Shown here piece after piece: positions 37,925 through 45,922 of a DNA stretch of 64,000 nt. The DNA is taken from assembly GCA_027484985.1 (NCBI GenBank), contig JAIXRW010000034.1:62001-126000 (forward strand). Reading direction: 5' to 3'. The position numbers and the translations under genes are program-made. The notes under the pieces are model-generated. The model did not search any database. It saw nothing but the letters and a program-made list of their open reading frames with translations, and was not told where the DNA came from. This DNA is from Rhodobacter sp. Its GTDB lineage: Bacteria; Pseudomonadota; Alphaproteobacteria; Rhodobacterales; Rhodobacteraceae. Each line of letters starts with the position of its first letter. Within the stretch, counting starts at the first letter, position 1.

Positions 37925-38174
37925 CCTGCCCCGGATAATTCAGGGCGAGGTGCGCGCCGGGAACACCGCTGAGTTCGATCGCATGCGCCTCGGCTGACAG
38001 GGCGGGGGCGTTTTCACGAAACCACGCGGCGGCGCGTTCGTCGGGGCTGCCTGTGGCCATGTCGTCGGCAATAAGGCGCTTGATGTAGTCGGTGACGTTG
38101 GTGCCTTTGGCTTCAGCCCAAGCGGCCAATTCGCGCTTTTCCTGCGGATTCATCCGTATGGTCAGGTTCGACAT
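37917..38174 (-). CDS. Ribbon-helix-helix antitoxin partner of CcdB-like toxin
   Basis: 85 aa, with an N-terminal strand and two helices (LTIRMNPQEKRELAAWAEAK, then NVTDYIKRLI) typical of ribbon-helix-helix DNA-binding antitoxins. The C-terminal half (about 45-85) should wrap the toxin. The start at ATG 38174 is preferred over upstream codons, which lie in the operator. It sits upstream of and overlaps the toxin, the normal antitoxin-first order, behind a perfect palindrome. Confidence 0.8.
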   Translation of the reverse strand: MSNLTIRMNPQEKRELAAWAEAKGTNVTDYIKRLIADDMATGSPDERAAAWFRENAPALSAEAHAIELSGVPGAHLALNYPGQDA

Positions 38175-38190
38175 GATTGCCCCCACGCCA

Positions 38191-38229
38191 GCGCACTGAC
38201 AGAGTAGCAACTGTGTCAGTGCGCGGCAA
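38191..38229 (-). promoter_or_regulatory. Palindromic operator and promoter of the toxin-antitoxin pair
   Basis: GCGCACTGACA (38191-38201) is repeated exactly in inverted form as TGTCAGTGCGC (38214-38224) with a 12-base spacer. On the minus strand TTGCCG (38224-38229) and TACTCT (38201-38206) are 17 bases apart, so the palindrome covers the whole promoter spacer and -10. This is the arrangement expected for repression by the antitoxin or toxin-antitoxin complex. The operator is certain as a repeat; the promoter hexamers are moderate. Confidence 0.65.
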
Positions 38230-38232
38230 GGT

Positions 38233-38258
38233 GGGACGCGCCAGCCGTTGCGCGCCCC
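38233..38258 (-). terminator. Possible hairpin downstream of argG
   Basis: GGGACGCG (38233-38240) pairs with CGCGCCCC (38251-38258) apart from one G-T wobble, with a ten-base loop. It lies just after the argG stop and before the toxin-antitoxin promoter, so it could stop argG transcription. No T run follows on the minus strand. Confidence 0.35.
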
Positions 38259-38265
38259 TTTAGCG

Positions 38266-39495
38266 TTACTTCTTTGCCACCCGTGCGTTGCGCGTGGCGA
38301 TGAGTTTCAGGCGCAGGGCGTTGAGTTTGATGAAGCCTGCGGCGTCTTTCTGGTCGTAGGCGCCGGCGTCTTCCTCAAACGTGACGTGCTTTTCGGAATA
38401 GAGCGAGTGGTCGGACCAGCGGGCCACGGTGCGGGCGCTGCCTTTGTAGAGTTTCACGCGGACGGTGCCCGTGACGTGCTCTTGCGATTTGTCGATCAGG
38501 GCTTGCAGCATTTCACGCTCGGGGCTGAACCAGAAGCCGTTGTAGATCAGTTCCGCATAGCGCGGCATGATACTGTCTTTCAGGTGGCCTGCGCCTGCAT
38601 CAAGCGTGATCTGTTCGATGCCGCGGTGGGCTTCCAAAAGGATCGTGCCGCCGGGGGTTTCGTAAAGGCCGCGGGATTTCATGCCGACGAAGCGGTTTTC
38701 CACGAGGTCCAACAGGCCGACGCCGTGTTTGCCGCCGATTTCGTTCAGGCGGGTCAGAATGGTGGCGGGCGAGAGTTTTTCGCCGTTGATCGCCACGGCA
38801 TCGCCGCGTTCAAAGGTGATTTCCACATATTCGGGCGTGTCGGGGGCTTTTTCGACCGGGGTGACACGCTGGTAAACGAATTCGGGCGCTTCCTCGGCCG
38901 GGTTTTCGAGAACCTTGCCTTCGGACGAGGTGTGCAGAAGGTTGGCATCGACCGAGAAGGGGGCCTCGCCGCGTTTGTCTTTGGCGATCGGGATCTGGTT
39001 GGTTTCGGCAAATTCCAGCAGTTTGGTGCGGCTGGTCAGATCCCATTCGCGCCACGGGGCGATGACGCGGATCGACGGGTCGAGCGCGTAGGCGGAAAGT
39101 TCGAAGCGGACCTGATCGTTGCCCTTGCCGGTGGCGCCATGGGCCACGGCATCGGCGCCGGTTTCATGGGCGATGCGGACAAGGTGCTGCGAGATCAGCG
39201 GGCGGGCGATGGAGGTGCCCAGAAGGTAGAGCCCTTCGTAAAGCGCGTTGGCGCGGAACATCGGAAAGACGAAATCGCGCACGAATTCTTCGCGCACATC
39301 AACGATGTGGATGTTTTCGGGCTTGATGCCCAGAAGGATAGCCTTTTGACGCGCGGGTTCAAGCTCTTCGCCCTGGCCGAGATCGGCGGTGAAGGTGACA
39401 ACCTCGCACCCGTATTCGGTTTGCAGCCATTTCAGGATGATCGAGGTATCGAGGCCGCCGGAATAGGCGAGAACGACTTTCTTGGGCTTGGACAT
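38266..39495 (-). CDS. argG: Argininosuccinate synthase
   Basis: 409-aa enzyme joining citrulline and aspartate with ATP in arginine synthesis. The N-terminal ATP pyrophosphatase loop AYSGGLDTS begins at about residue 9; [13 protein letters not shown] and APWREWDL are substrate-binding signatures. ATG 39495 gives the family N-terminus [10 protein letters not shown]. It is monocistronic here, between the toxin-antitoxin pair and a 304-base gap. Confidence 0.96.
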   Translation of the reverse strand: MSKPKKVVLAYSGGLDTSIILKWLQTEYGCEVVTFTADLGQGEELEPARQKAILLGIKPENIHIVDVREEFVRDFVFPMFRANALYEGLYLLGTSIARPLISQHLVRIAHETGADAVAHGATGKGNDQVRFELSAYALDPSIRVIAPWREWDLTSRTKLLEFAETNQIPIAKDKRGEAPFSVDANLLHTSSEGKVLENPAEEAPEFVYQRVTPVEKAPDTPEYVEITFERGDAVAINGEKLSPATILTRLNEIGGKHGVGLLDLVENRFVGMKSRGLYETPGGTILLEAHRGIEQITLDAGAGHLKDSIMPRYAELIYNGFWFSPEREMLQALIDKSQEHVTGTVRVKLYKGSARTVARWSDHSLYSEKHVTFEEDAGAYDQKDAAGFIKLNALRLKLIATRNARVAKK

Positions 39496-39529
39496 GGCCG
39501 CCTCATGCGCGTGGGAAATCTTGGCGGGC

Positions 39530-39558
39530 GGTGTATCGGGTCTTGTCCGCTGGGGCAA
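39530..39558 (-). promoter_or_regulatory. Candidate argG promoter
   Basis: On the minus strand TTGCCC (39553-39558) and TACACC (39530-39535) are 17 bases apart, 35 bases upstream of the argG ATG. Spacing is ideal but each hexamer is a partial match. It lies in the 304-base argG-ilvA gap (39496-39799), which otherwise holds only a possible 36-codon gene. Confidence 0.35.
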
Positions 39559-39584
39559 GGGCGGGGGCCAAACGGGCCGGTCTG

Positions 39585-39695
39585 TCAGGCCACCCAGCCC
39601 GCGTGAAGGGCCGCGATTTGGAAGGATGGCGACAGCGGATTGAGCAGAAGGGTGGACAAGGCGAGAAACGCCCCCAGTTTCAATGGGTGGAACAT
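39585..39695 (-). CDS. Possible 36-residue membrane small protein
   Basis: A 36-codon open frame begins at ATG 39695 with AAGGAG six bases upstream, an excellent ribosome-binding site. The product starts [18 protein letters not shown] and has one hydrophobic segment (about 7-20). It lies upstream of argG on the same strand in the argG-ilvA gap. I do not recognise it. It could be a small membrane protein, a leader peptide, or chance; the strong ribosome-binding site is the only positive evidence. Confidence 0.4.
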   Translation of the reverse strand: MFHPLKLGAFLALSTLLLNPLSPSFQIAALHAGWVA

Positions 39696-39799
39696 GCCGG
39701 ACTCCTTGCGTAGCTTGGTTTGGTATCGGACGGGTCTGGGGCCGCTTGGAGGCGGAATCTGGATCAAATCATGGCAATTGCGACGGGGATGCGGGATTG

Positions 39800-41047
39800 A
39801 TGGCGAATTTTGCCGAAAGGGCGCGCAAGGCGACCCATGCGCTGCGCGACCTGTTTCCCGAAACGCCGTTGCAGCGGAACGAACATCTTTCGCAACGCTA
39901 TGAGGCGAACATCTTCCTGAAGCGCGAGGATCTGAGCCCGGTCAGAAGCTATAAGCTGCGCGGTGCCTTTACGGCGATGACGGCGGTGCTGGCCGAGCGG
40001 GCCGATGTGCGGGTGTTCGTTTGTGCCAGTGCGGGCAACCATGCCCAAGGCGTGGCCTTTGCCTGCCGGCATTTCGGAGTGTCGGGCGTGATCTTCATGC
40101 CGGTGACGACGCCACAGCAAAAGATCGACAAGACGCGGGCCTTTGGCGGCGATGCGGTCGAGATCGTGCTGACGGGGGATTATTTCGACCAGACGCTGGC
40201 GGCATCACAGGCCTATTGCACCGAGAAGGGCGCGCATTTCCTTTCGCCCTTTGACGATGAGGATGTGATTCTGGGGCAGGCCTCGGTTGCGGTCGAGATG
40301 CTGGAGCAGTTGGGGCAGGTGCCGGATATGGTGGTGCTGCCGGTTGGGGGCGGGGGGCTTTCGTCGGGGGTGACGGCCTATCTGCGCGCGGTGGCGCCGG
40401 GGGTGGATTACCGTTTCGTGGAACCGCTGGGCGGGGCAAGCCTGATGGCGGCGATCCGCGCGGGGCGGCCGGACAAGCTGGCGCGGGTGAACAGTTTTGT
40501 TGATGGCGCGGCTGTGGCGCGGCTTGGCGACCGCACCTTTGCGCGGCTGGACTGGGTGGATGCGGCACAGGTGCTGCTGGCGCCCGAGGACCGAATTTGC
40601 GTGACGATGCTGGAAATGCTGAATGTCGAGGGGATTGTGCTGGAACCGGCGGGGGCGCTGTCGGTCGATGTGCTGCCCGAACTGGCCACCGAGATACGCG
40701 GCAAGACGGTGGTTTGCGTGACCAGCGGCGGGAATTTCGATTTTGAACGCCTGCCCGAGGTGAAGGAACGCGCGCAGCGTTATTCGGGGGTGAAGAAATA
40801 CTTTATCCTGCGGATGCCGCAGCGACCCGGGGCGTTGCGCGAATTTCTGGCCATGCTGGGGCCGGAGGATGACATCGCGCGGTTCGAATATCTGAAGAAA
40901 TCGGCGCGCAATTTCGGGTCTGTTCTGATCGGGATTGAGGCGAAGCGGCCCGAGGCGTTCAAGGCGCTGTTTGCCAAGCTGGACGAGGCGGCCTTTGTTT
41001 ACCGCGACATTACGAATGACGAGATCTTGGCGGAATTCCTGATCTAG
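39800..41047 (+). CDS. ilvA: Threonine ammonia-lyase (threonine dehydratase)
   Basis: 415-aa PLP enzyme making 2-oxobutyrate from threonine for isoleucine synthesis. The PLP lysine is in SYKLRGAF, and the phosphate-binding glycine loop is PVGGGGLSSG. The C-terminal part (about 330-415) carries a single ACT-like regulatory domain beginning FILRMPQRPGALREF. This is shorter than the 514-aa E. coli IlvA with two such domains, so feedback control may differ. Its TAG stop shares CTAG with the convergent Hpt gene. Confidence 0.88.
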   Translation: MANFAERARKATHALRDLFPETPLQRNEHLSQRYEANIFLKREDLSPVRSYKLRGAFTAMTAVLAERADVRVFVCASAGNHAQGVAFACRHFGVSGVIFMPVTTPQQKIDKTRAFGGDAVEIVLTGDYFDQTLAASQAYCTEKGAHFLSPFDDEDVILGQASVAVEMLEQLGQVPDMVVLPVGGGGLSSGVTAYLRAVAPGVDYRFVEPLGGASLMAAIRAGRPDKLARVNSFVDGAAVARLGDRTFARLDWVDAAQVLLAPEDRICVTMLEMLNVEGIVLEPAGALSVDVLPELATEIRGKTVVCVTSGGNFDFERLPEVKERAQRYSGVKKYFILRMPQRPGALREFLAMLGPEDDIARFEYLKKSARNFGSVLIGIEAKRPEAFKALFAKLDEAAFVYRDITNDEILAEFLI

Positions 41048-41319
41048 CCGGTTTCGGCCAGCAGGTCGGCCTTGCTGGTCCGGTAAAGCCCGACGATATG
41101 CGCCGCATCTTCGCCGCTGTCGCAGGCGGCGGCGAGGGTGGAAAAACCCAAATTCAGTGCCGCGCCCTTGAGGAAATGCAAATCTTCGGGCGTGAAGCCC
41201 GATTGCGAGCGGGCAATGACCGCATCGCTTTCTTCCAGAAAGATGGCGACGACTTCGGCAAAGCTTTCGTCACCGATTTCGGCGCGCAATTCCTGCACGC
41301 GCGACCAGCTGATCAACAT
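41044..41319 (-). CDS. Hpt (histidine phosphotransfer) domain protein
   Basis: 91-aa stand-alone phosphotransfer protein: helical throughout, with the phospho-acceptor His48 in the consensus HFLKGAA (HxxKG, Lys51-Gly52). Such proteins shuttle phosphate between hybrid kinases and receivers. ATG 41319 is chosen over codons eight residues upstream on family length. It is divergent from a receiver-phosphatase gene 134 bases away, an obvious candidate partner, yet that receiver lacks its aspartate. Confidence 0.82.
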   Translation of the reverse strand: MLISWSRVQELRAEIGDESFAEVVAIFLEESDAVIARSQSGFTPEDLHFLKGAALNLGFSTLAAACDSGEDAAHIVGLYRTSKADLLAETG

Positions 41320-41452
41320 TGTTGCACCCACGCAAAGACCCACGGGCCAAGGGTGGAGGGTTACGGTTAAGGCAGGGTTAGGGGCGGGGCGGAAGCTGCG
41401 TAGAATTGCAGCGATTCACCGGGCGTTAAGGGCTGTGCGTCAGGCTGCGCCG

Positions 41453-42685
41453 ATGGACAGGGCATTGCGGATACTGGTTGCCGATGAAAGCCGGGCGCAG
41501 CGGATGATGCTGGCGCTGCAACTGTCGCGCTGGGGGTATCGGGTGATCGAGGCGGCAACCGGCCCCGATGCGCTGGCTGCTTCGGGCGAGGCGGATATCA
41601 TCCTGTCGGGCTGGGTGCTGCCGGGGATGAGCGGGCCCGAATTCTGCCGCGCCTTTCGGGCGCAGTCGCGCGACAGATACGGGTATTTCGTGCTGCTCAC
41701 CTCGCGTTCGGGGCGCGAGGATGTGACGGACGGGCTGGATTGCGGGGCGGATGACTTTCTGACCAAGCCGATCAGCGCCGCCGAATTGCGCGCGCGGCTG
41801 CGGGCGGGCGAGCGGATTCTGGGCATGCAGGACGAGCTTTTGGCCAAGAACCGCGTGCTGCGGCGGCTGTATGACGCGGTGGACCGTGATCTGGCCGAGG
41901 CGCGGCGCTTGCAGGAATCACTGGTGGCCGAGCGCGAGTTCCGGTTGAGCACGGCCGAAGTTTCGCTGCTGATGCGGCCTTCGGGGCATGTGGGGGGCGA
42001 TCTGGTCGGCTGTCTGCCGCTGGGGCCCGATCTGGTGGCGCTGTATGCGATCGATGTTTCAGGGCATGGCGTGGCGGCAGCGATGATGACGGCGCGGCTG
42101 GCGGCGATGCTGTCGCCCCATGCGCCCGAGCGGAATGTGGCGCTGCGGGCGGGGCAGCCGGTGCCACCCGGGCGGGTGGTGGCGGCGCTGAACCGGATGA
42201 TGGTCGAGGAGATGCAGGTGGAACAGTATTTCACCATGGTTTTCGCGCATCTGACGCTTTCGACAGGGGCGGTGCGGCTGGTGCAGGCGGGGCATCCGCA
42301 TCCGCTGTTGCTGCGCGGGGGCGGCGGGTTGGCGCGGATCGGGCAGGGGGGGTTTCCAGTCGGGCTGGTCGGGGCGGCGGATTACCGCGAGGTTTCGCTG
42401 CGGCTGAAACCGGGGGACAGGTTGGTGATTCCGTCGGATGGGGCAACCGAATGCCCCGGCCCTTCGGGCGATCTGGGCGAGGCGGGGCTGGGCCGCCTGT
42501 TACGGCGCAGGGCGGGGCTGGGCGGGGCCGCGCTGGTGGCGGCCCTGATGGACGACCTGACCGATTACGCAGGAACGGCGGACCTGCCCGATGATGTTTC
42601 GGCGGTGATCGTGGATTACCGTGGTTCGGGCAGGCCGAGCACGCCTGCGAGCATCGCCTTGTCGCCCGCATTGCCAAGCAGGTGA
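41453..42685 (+). CDS. Receiver-PP2C fusion (RsbU-type phosphatase) lacking the phospho-acceptor Asp
   Basis: 410 aa: a receiver domain (about 5-125), a short coiled coil, then a PP2C-like serine phosphatase (about 170-395; GGDLVGCLPLGPDLV and DVSGHGVAAAMMTARLAAML carry the metal-binding aspartates). The receiver has the acidic pair Asp11-Glu12 and a TKP lysine, but the usual acceptor Asp is Gly53 (LSGWVLPG instead of LSDWxxPG). It may therefore be regulated without phosphorylation. ATG 41453 starts DRALRILVADES. The target is probably an anti-anti-sigma type protein elsewhere. Its 3' end overlaps the convergent Nudix gene by 70 bases. Confidence 0.85.
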   Translation: MDRALRILVADESRAQRMMLALQLSRWGYRVIEAATGPDALAASGEADIILSGWVLPGMSGPEFCRAFRAQSRDRYGYFVLLTSRSGREDVTDGLDCGADDFLTKPISAAELRARLRAGERILGMQDELLAKNRVLRRLYDAVDRDLAEARRLQESLVAEREFRLSTAEVSLLMRPSGHVGGDLVGCLPLGPDLVALYAIDVSGHGVAAAMMTARLAAMLSPHAPERNVALRAGQPVPPGRVVAALNRMMVEEMQVEQYFTMVFAHLTLSTGAVRLVQAGHPHPLLLRGGGGLARIGQGGFPVGLVGAADYREVSLRLKPGDRLVIPSDGATECPGPSGDLGEAGLGRLLRRRAGLGGAALVAALMDDLTDYAGTADLPDDVSAVIVDYRGSGRPSTPASIALSPALPSR

Positions 42686-43068
42686 AGGGCATCTGCGGCG
42701 GGGGCCCAGACGGCGGTATGGCCCGCCTCGGACGGGGGGCCGTGGCGCAGGACGGGGCGGGCAAGGTAGATGGTGCACAGCTTTTCGGCCCAAAGGTCAT
42801 ATTCGGGCATATAGGTGAAGCGGCGGAAGGCGCCGAGGCGCTGGGCGATGTCGATCTTCCAGCCGGTTTCTTCGAACACCTCGCGGTGGAGGGCGGTGAC
42901 GGGGTGTTCGCCCTTGTCGATGCCGCCGCCGGGCAGCTGGAATTCGGGCACGGGTTCGGCCTGATGGGTGAGCAGGATGTCGGCGCCGTTCAACAGAATG
43001 GCATAAACGCCGGGCCTGCGCTTGTAGCGTTGACCTTTTCGCACAGTCTCACCATATCGACGGATCAT
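42616..43068 (-). CDS. Nudix hydrolase
   Basis: 150-aa Nudix enzyme with a full box: GGGIDKGEHPVTALHREVFE then ETGW, matching the GX5EX7REUXEEXGU pattern. The substrate is not deducible. ATG 43068 follows GGGATGGGAATT; ATG 43077 is a possible start three codons earlier. The last 70 bases overlap the 3' end of the phosphatase gene on the other strand, so transcription through one reads antisense to the other. Confidence 0.82.
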   Translation of the reverse strand: MIRRYGETVRKGQRYKRRPGVYAILLNGADILLTHQAEPVPEFQLPGGGIDKGEHPVTALHREVFEETGWKIDIAQRLGAFRRFTYMPEYDLWAEKLCTIYLARPVLRHGPPSEAGHTAVWAPAADALHLLGNAGDKAMLAGVLGLPEPR

Positions 43069-43145
43069 AATTCCCATCCCTTGGTCCGAAGGTTGCCGTG
43101 GCCATATTGCCGCGCTATTCCGTTCGGGCACAATCAGGAAACCCG

Positions 43146-44147
43146 ATGACACTTGGTACTCAACTCGCCTGGGACGATACCGTCCTGCCGTTCCAGCTTG
43201 ACCGGTCCGATATTCGCGGACGGGTGGCGCGTCTGGATGGGGTGCTGGAGCAGGTGCTGCGCCAGCATGACTATCCGCCGGTGATCGAGGCGCTGGTGGC
43301 GGAAGCGGCGCTGCTGACGGCGCTGATGGGGCAGGCGATCAAGCTGCGCTGGAAGCTGTCGTTGCAGGTGCGGGGCAAGGGGCCGGCGCGGTTGATCGCG
43401 ACCGATTACTACGGGCCGACCGAGGACGGTCAGCCCGCGCGCATCCGCGCCTATGCCAGCTATGATACCGAGCGGCTGGAACTGGATGCAGAACCGTTCA
43501 GCCAGATCGGCGAGGGGTATCTGGCCGTGCTGCTGGATCAGGGCGAGGGGAATGTGCCCTATTCGGGGATCACGCCGATTGCGGGGGTTTCGCTGTCGCA
43601 ATGCGCCGAGACCTATTTCGCGCAGTCTGAACAGTTGCCGACCCGCTTTGCCGTGACCTTCGGGAAAAGCCAGATGGCGGGGGGCGCGTCGCATTGGCGG
43701 GCCGGTGGCGTGATGTTGCAGCATATGCCGAAGGCTTCGGCGTCAGTCGCGGCAGTGGAAGGGTCGGGCGAGGGCGGGTTGTTGCAGCATACCGACATTC
43801 TGGCGGGGGACGAGGCCGAGAACTGGACGCGGGCGAATGCGCTACTGGATACGGTCGAGGAGATGGAGCTGATCGGGCCCACGGTGCAGCCGACGGAACT
43901 GCTGGTGCGGCTGTTCCACGAGGAAGAGCCGCGCGTGTTCGAGGCGCAGCCGGTGCGGTTTGGCTGCACCTGTTCCGAAGCGAAGGTGCGGAATTCGCTG
44001 TCGATCTATTCGGCCAAGGATATCCGCCACATGACCACGCCCGAGGGGATCGTGACGGCCGATTGCCAGTTCTGCGGGGCGCATTACGAGCTGGACCCGC
44101 TGACCGTGGGGTTTGAGGCGGTAAAGAAGCCGGACGATGCCGAGTGA
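43146..44147 (+). CDS. hslO: Redox-regulated chaperone Hsp33
   Basis: 333-aa holdase activated by oxidation. The C-terminal zinc site has both pairs: CTC in FGCTCSEAK and CQFC in TADCQFCGAHYEL, the CXC...CXXC arrangement. Oxidation of these cysteines releases zinc and unfolds the linker. It overlaps the following Nudix gene by 11 bases and is expressed with it and probably with cca. Confidence 0.93.
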   Translation: MTLGTQLAWDDTVLPFQLDRSDIRGRVARLDGVLEQVLRQHDYPPVIEALVAEAALLTALMGQAIKLRWKLSLQVRGKGPARLIATDYYGPTEDGQPARIRAYASYDTERLELDAEPFSQIGEGYLAVLLDQGEGNVPYSGITPIAGVSLSQCAETYFAQSEQLPTRFAVTFGKSQMAGGASHWRAGGVMLQHMPKASASVAAVEGSGEGGLLQHTDILAGDEAENWTRANALLDTVEEMELIGPTVQPTELLVRLFHEEEPRVFEAQPVRFGCTCSEAKVRNSLSIYSAKDIRHMTTPEGIVTADCQFCGAHYELDPLTVGFEAVKKPDDAE

Positions 44148-44733
44148 AGAGGAACGACTGCGCGCGGCCCTGACGCGCCCTGCGCGGCCTTCTTCCGATT
44201 TCGACCTGAACCCTGCCATTGTTCTGCCTGCGGGGCGCGTGTTGCGCCCCGCTGCCGTTCTGCTGGCCGTGTGGCTGCGGCCGGACGGGGCGCGGCTGGT
44301 GCTGACCAAGCGGGCATCGCATTTGCAGCACCATCCGGGGCAGATCGCCCTGCCGGGCGGCAAGGTGGATGCGGGCGATGACGGGCCGGTGGGCGCCGCG
44401 CTGCGCGAGGCGCGGGAAGAGATCGGGTTGCCATCGGCGCAGGTCGAGGTGCTGGGAGAGTTGCCCGCGCATGAGACGGTGACGGGGTTTTCGGTGACGC
44501 CCGTGCTGGCGCTGTTGCGGGGCGATTTTGTGGCGGTGCCCGAGGCGGGCGAGGTGGACGAGGCGTTTGCCGTGCCCTTTGCCCATGTGATGGATGTGTC
44601 GCGCTACCGGATCGAGCGGCGGCTTTGGCGGGGCGAGTGGCGGCGATATTATGCCGTGCCGTGGGGGCCTTATTACATCTGGGGGGCCACGGCGCGGATC
44701 TTGCGCGGTTTGGCCGACAGGGTGGGGGGATGA
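44137..44733 (+). CDS. CoA pyrophosphatase (Nudix, NudL-like)
   Basis: 198-aa Nudix hydrolase of the CoA diphosphatase group: LTKRASHLQHHPGQIALPGG is the UPF0035-type motif in front of the Nudix box, which ends ALREAREEIGL. The first Glu of the box is Asp here, which is not unusual in this subgroup. The likely reaction is cleavage of CoA to 4'-phosphopantetheine and ADP derivatives. It overlaps hslO by 11 bases and cca by four. Confidence 0.85.
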   Translation: MPSEEERLRAALTRPARPSSDFDLNPAIVLPAGRVLRPAAVLLAVWLRPDGARLVLTKRASHLQHHPGQIALPGGKVDAGDDGPVGAALREAREEIGLPSAQVEVLGELPAHETVTGFSVTPVLALLRGDFVAVPEAGEVDEAFAVPFAHVMDVSRYRIERRLWRGEWRRYYAVPWGPYYIWGATARILRGLADRVGG

Positions 44734-45863
44734 AGGTTCAGGGCCCATGGCTAGACGACCCCGACGCGCAGGCGGTGTGTGCCGTGCTGGAGCGGGCGGG
44801 GTATCGGGCGCTGTTCGTAGGGGGCTGCGTGCGGAACGTGCTGCTGGGCGTGGCGGTTTCGGATTACGATATTGCGACGGATGCCTTGCCCGAAACAGTG
44901 ACGAACCTTGCGGAAAAGGCGGGTTTGCGGGTGGTTCCGACCGGCATTGACCATGGAACGGTGACGGTGATTTCGGGCGGAAAGCCGCATGAGGTGACGA
45001 CCTTTCGCCGTGATGTGGAAACCGACGGGCGGCGGGCGGTGGTAGCCTTTACCACCGATGTGGCCGAAGATGCGATGCGGCGCGATTTTACCATGAACGC
45101 GCTTTACGCCACGGCGGCGGGCGCGCTGATCGACCCGTTGGGTGGGTTGGCAGACCTGCAAGCGCGGCAGGTGCGGTTCGTGGGTGAGGCGGAGGACCGT
45201 ATCCGCGAGGATTATCTGCGCATTCTGCGGTTCTTCCGCTTTCATGCCTGGTATGGCGATGTGGCGGGTGGGATCGACCCTGAGGGTTTGGCGGCCTGTG
45301 CTGCGCTTTCGGCCGGAATAGAGACGCTTTCCAAGGAGCGGGTCGGGGCCGAGATGCGCAAGCTGCTGGCCGCACCTGACCCCGCGCCAAGTGTGGCGAG
45401 CATGGCGCGGGCGGGGGTTCTGGCGGCGGTTCTGCCGGGGGCCGATGATCGCGCGCTGGCGCCGCTGGTGCATCTGGAAGCGGGGCGAGGCCCGCGCTGG
45501 CAGGCGCGGTTGGCGGTGTTGGGTGGCGATTGGGCGGGCTTGCGCCTGTCACGTGCCGAGGCGCGGGATCTGGCGGCGCTGCGTGATGCGGCGGGGTCGG
45601 TAGAGGGGCCTGCCGTGTTGGGCTATCGTCTGGGTGCCGTGCTGGGGGCCGATGCCGTGCTGGTGCGGGCGGCGGTGATGGAGCAGCCCTTGCCTGATGG
45701 CTGGCAGGCCGAGGTGGCGCGGGGGGCTGCGGCGGTCTTTCCGGTGGCGGCTGCGGACCTGCCCGAACTGGCGGGGCCCGCGCTGGGCAAGCGGTTGAAA
45801 GAGCTGGAAGCGCGGTGGCTGGCCGCCGATTTACGCCCCGGTCGCGCAGAGTTGCTTGGCTGA
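44730..45863 (+). CDS. cca: CCA tRNA nucleotidyltransferase
   Basis: 377-aa enzyme adding or repairing the 3' CCA of tRNAs. The class II nucleotidyltransferase signature GGCVRNVLLG is followed by the catalytic DYDIATDALPE. The RNA-binding flexible loop MRRDFTMNALY and RIREDYLRILRFFRFHA are family hallmarks. It begins at ATG 44730 overlapping the Nudix stop (ATGA). It could be an A-adding enzyme only, but a single copy in the window suggests full CCA activity. Confidence 0.92.
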   Translation: MKVQGPWLDDPDAQAVCAVLERAGYRALFVGGCVRNVLLGVAVSDYDIATDALPETVTNLAEKAGLRVVPTGIDHGTVTVISGGKPHEVTTFRRDVETDGRRAVVAFTTDVAEDAMRRDFTMNALYATAAGALIDPLGGLADLQARQVRFVGEAEDRIREDYLRILRFFRFHAWYGDVAGGIDPEGLAACAALSAGIETLSKERVGAEMRKLLAAPDPAPSVASMARAGVLAAVLPGADDRALAPLVHLEAGRGPRWQARLAVLGGDWAGLRLSRAEARDLAALRDAAGSVEGPAVLGYRLGAVLGADAVLVRAAVMEQPLPDGWQAEVARGAAAVFPVAAADLPELAGPALGKRLKELEARWLAADLRPGRAELLG

Positions 45864-45922
45864 GGTTTTCCTTTGTCTTTCGGGGGCCTATACCAAGGGC
45901 GACAGTAAAAGAGGCTGCGCCC

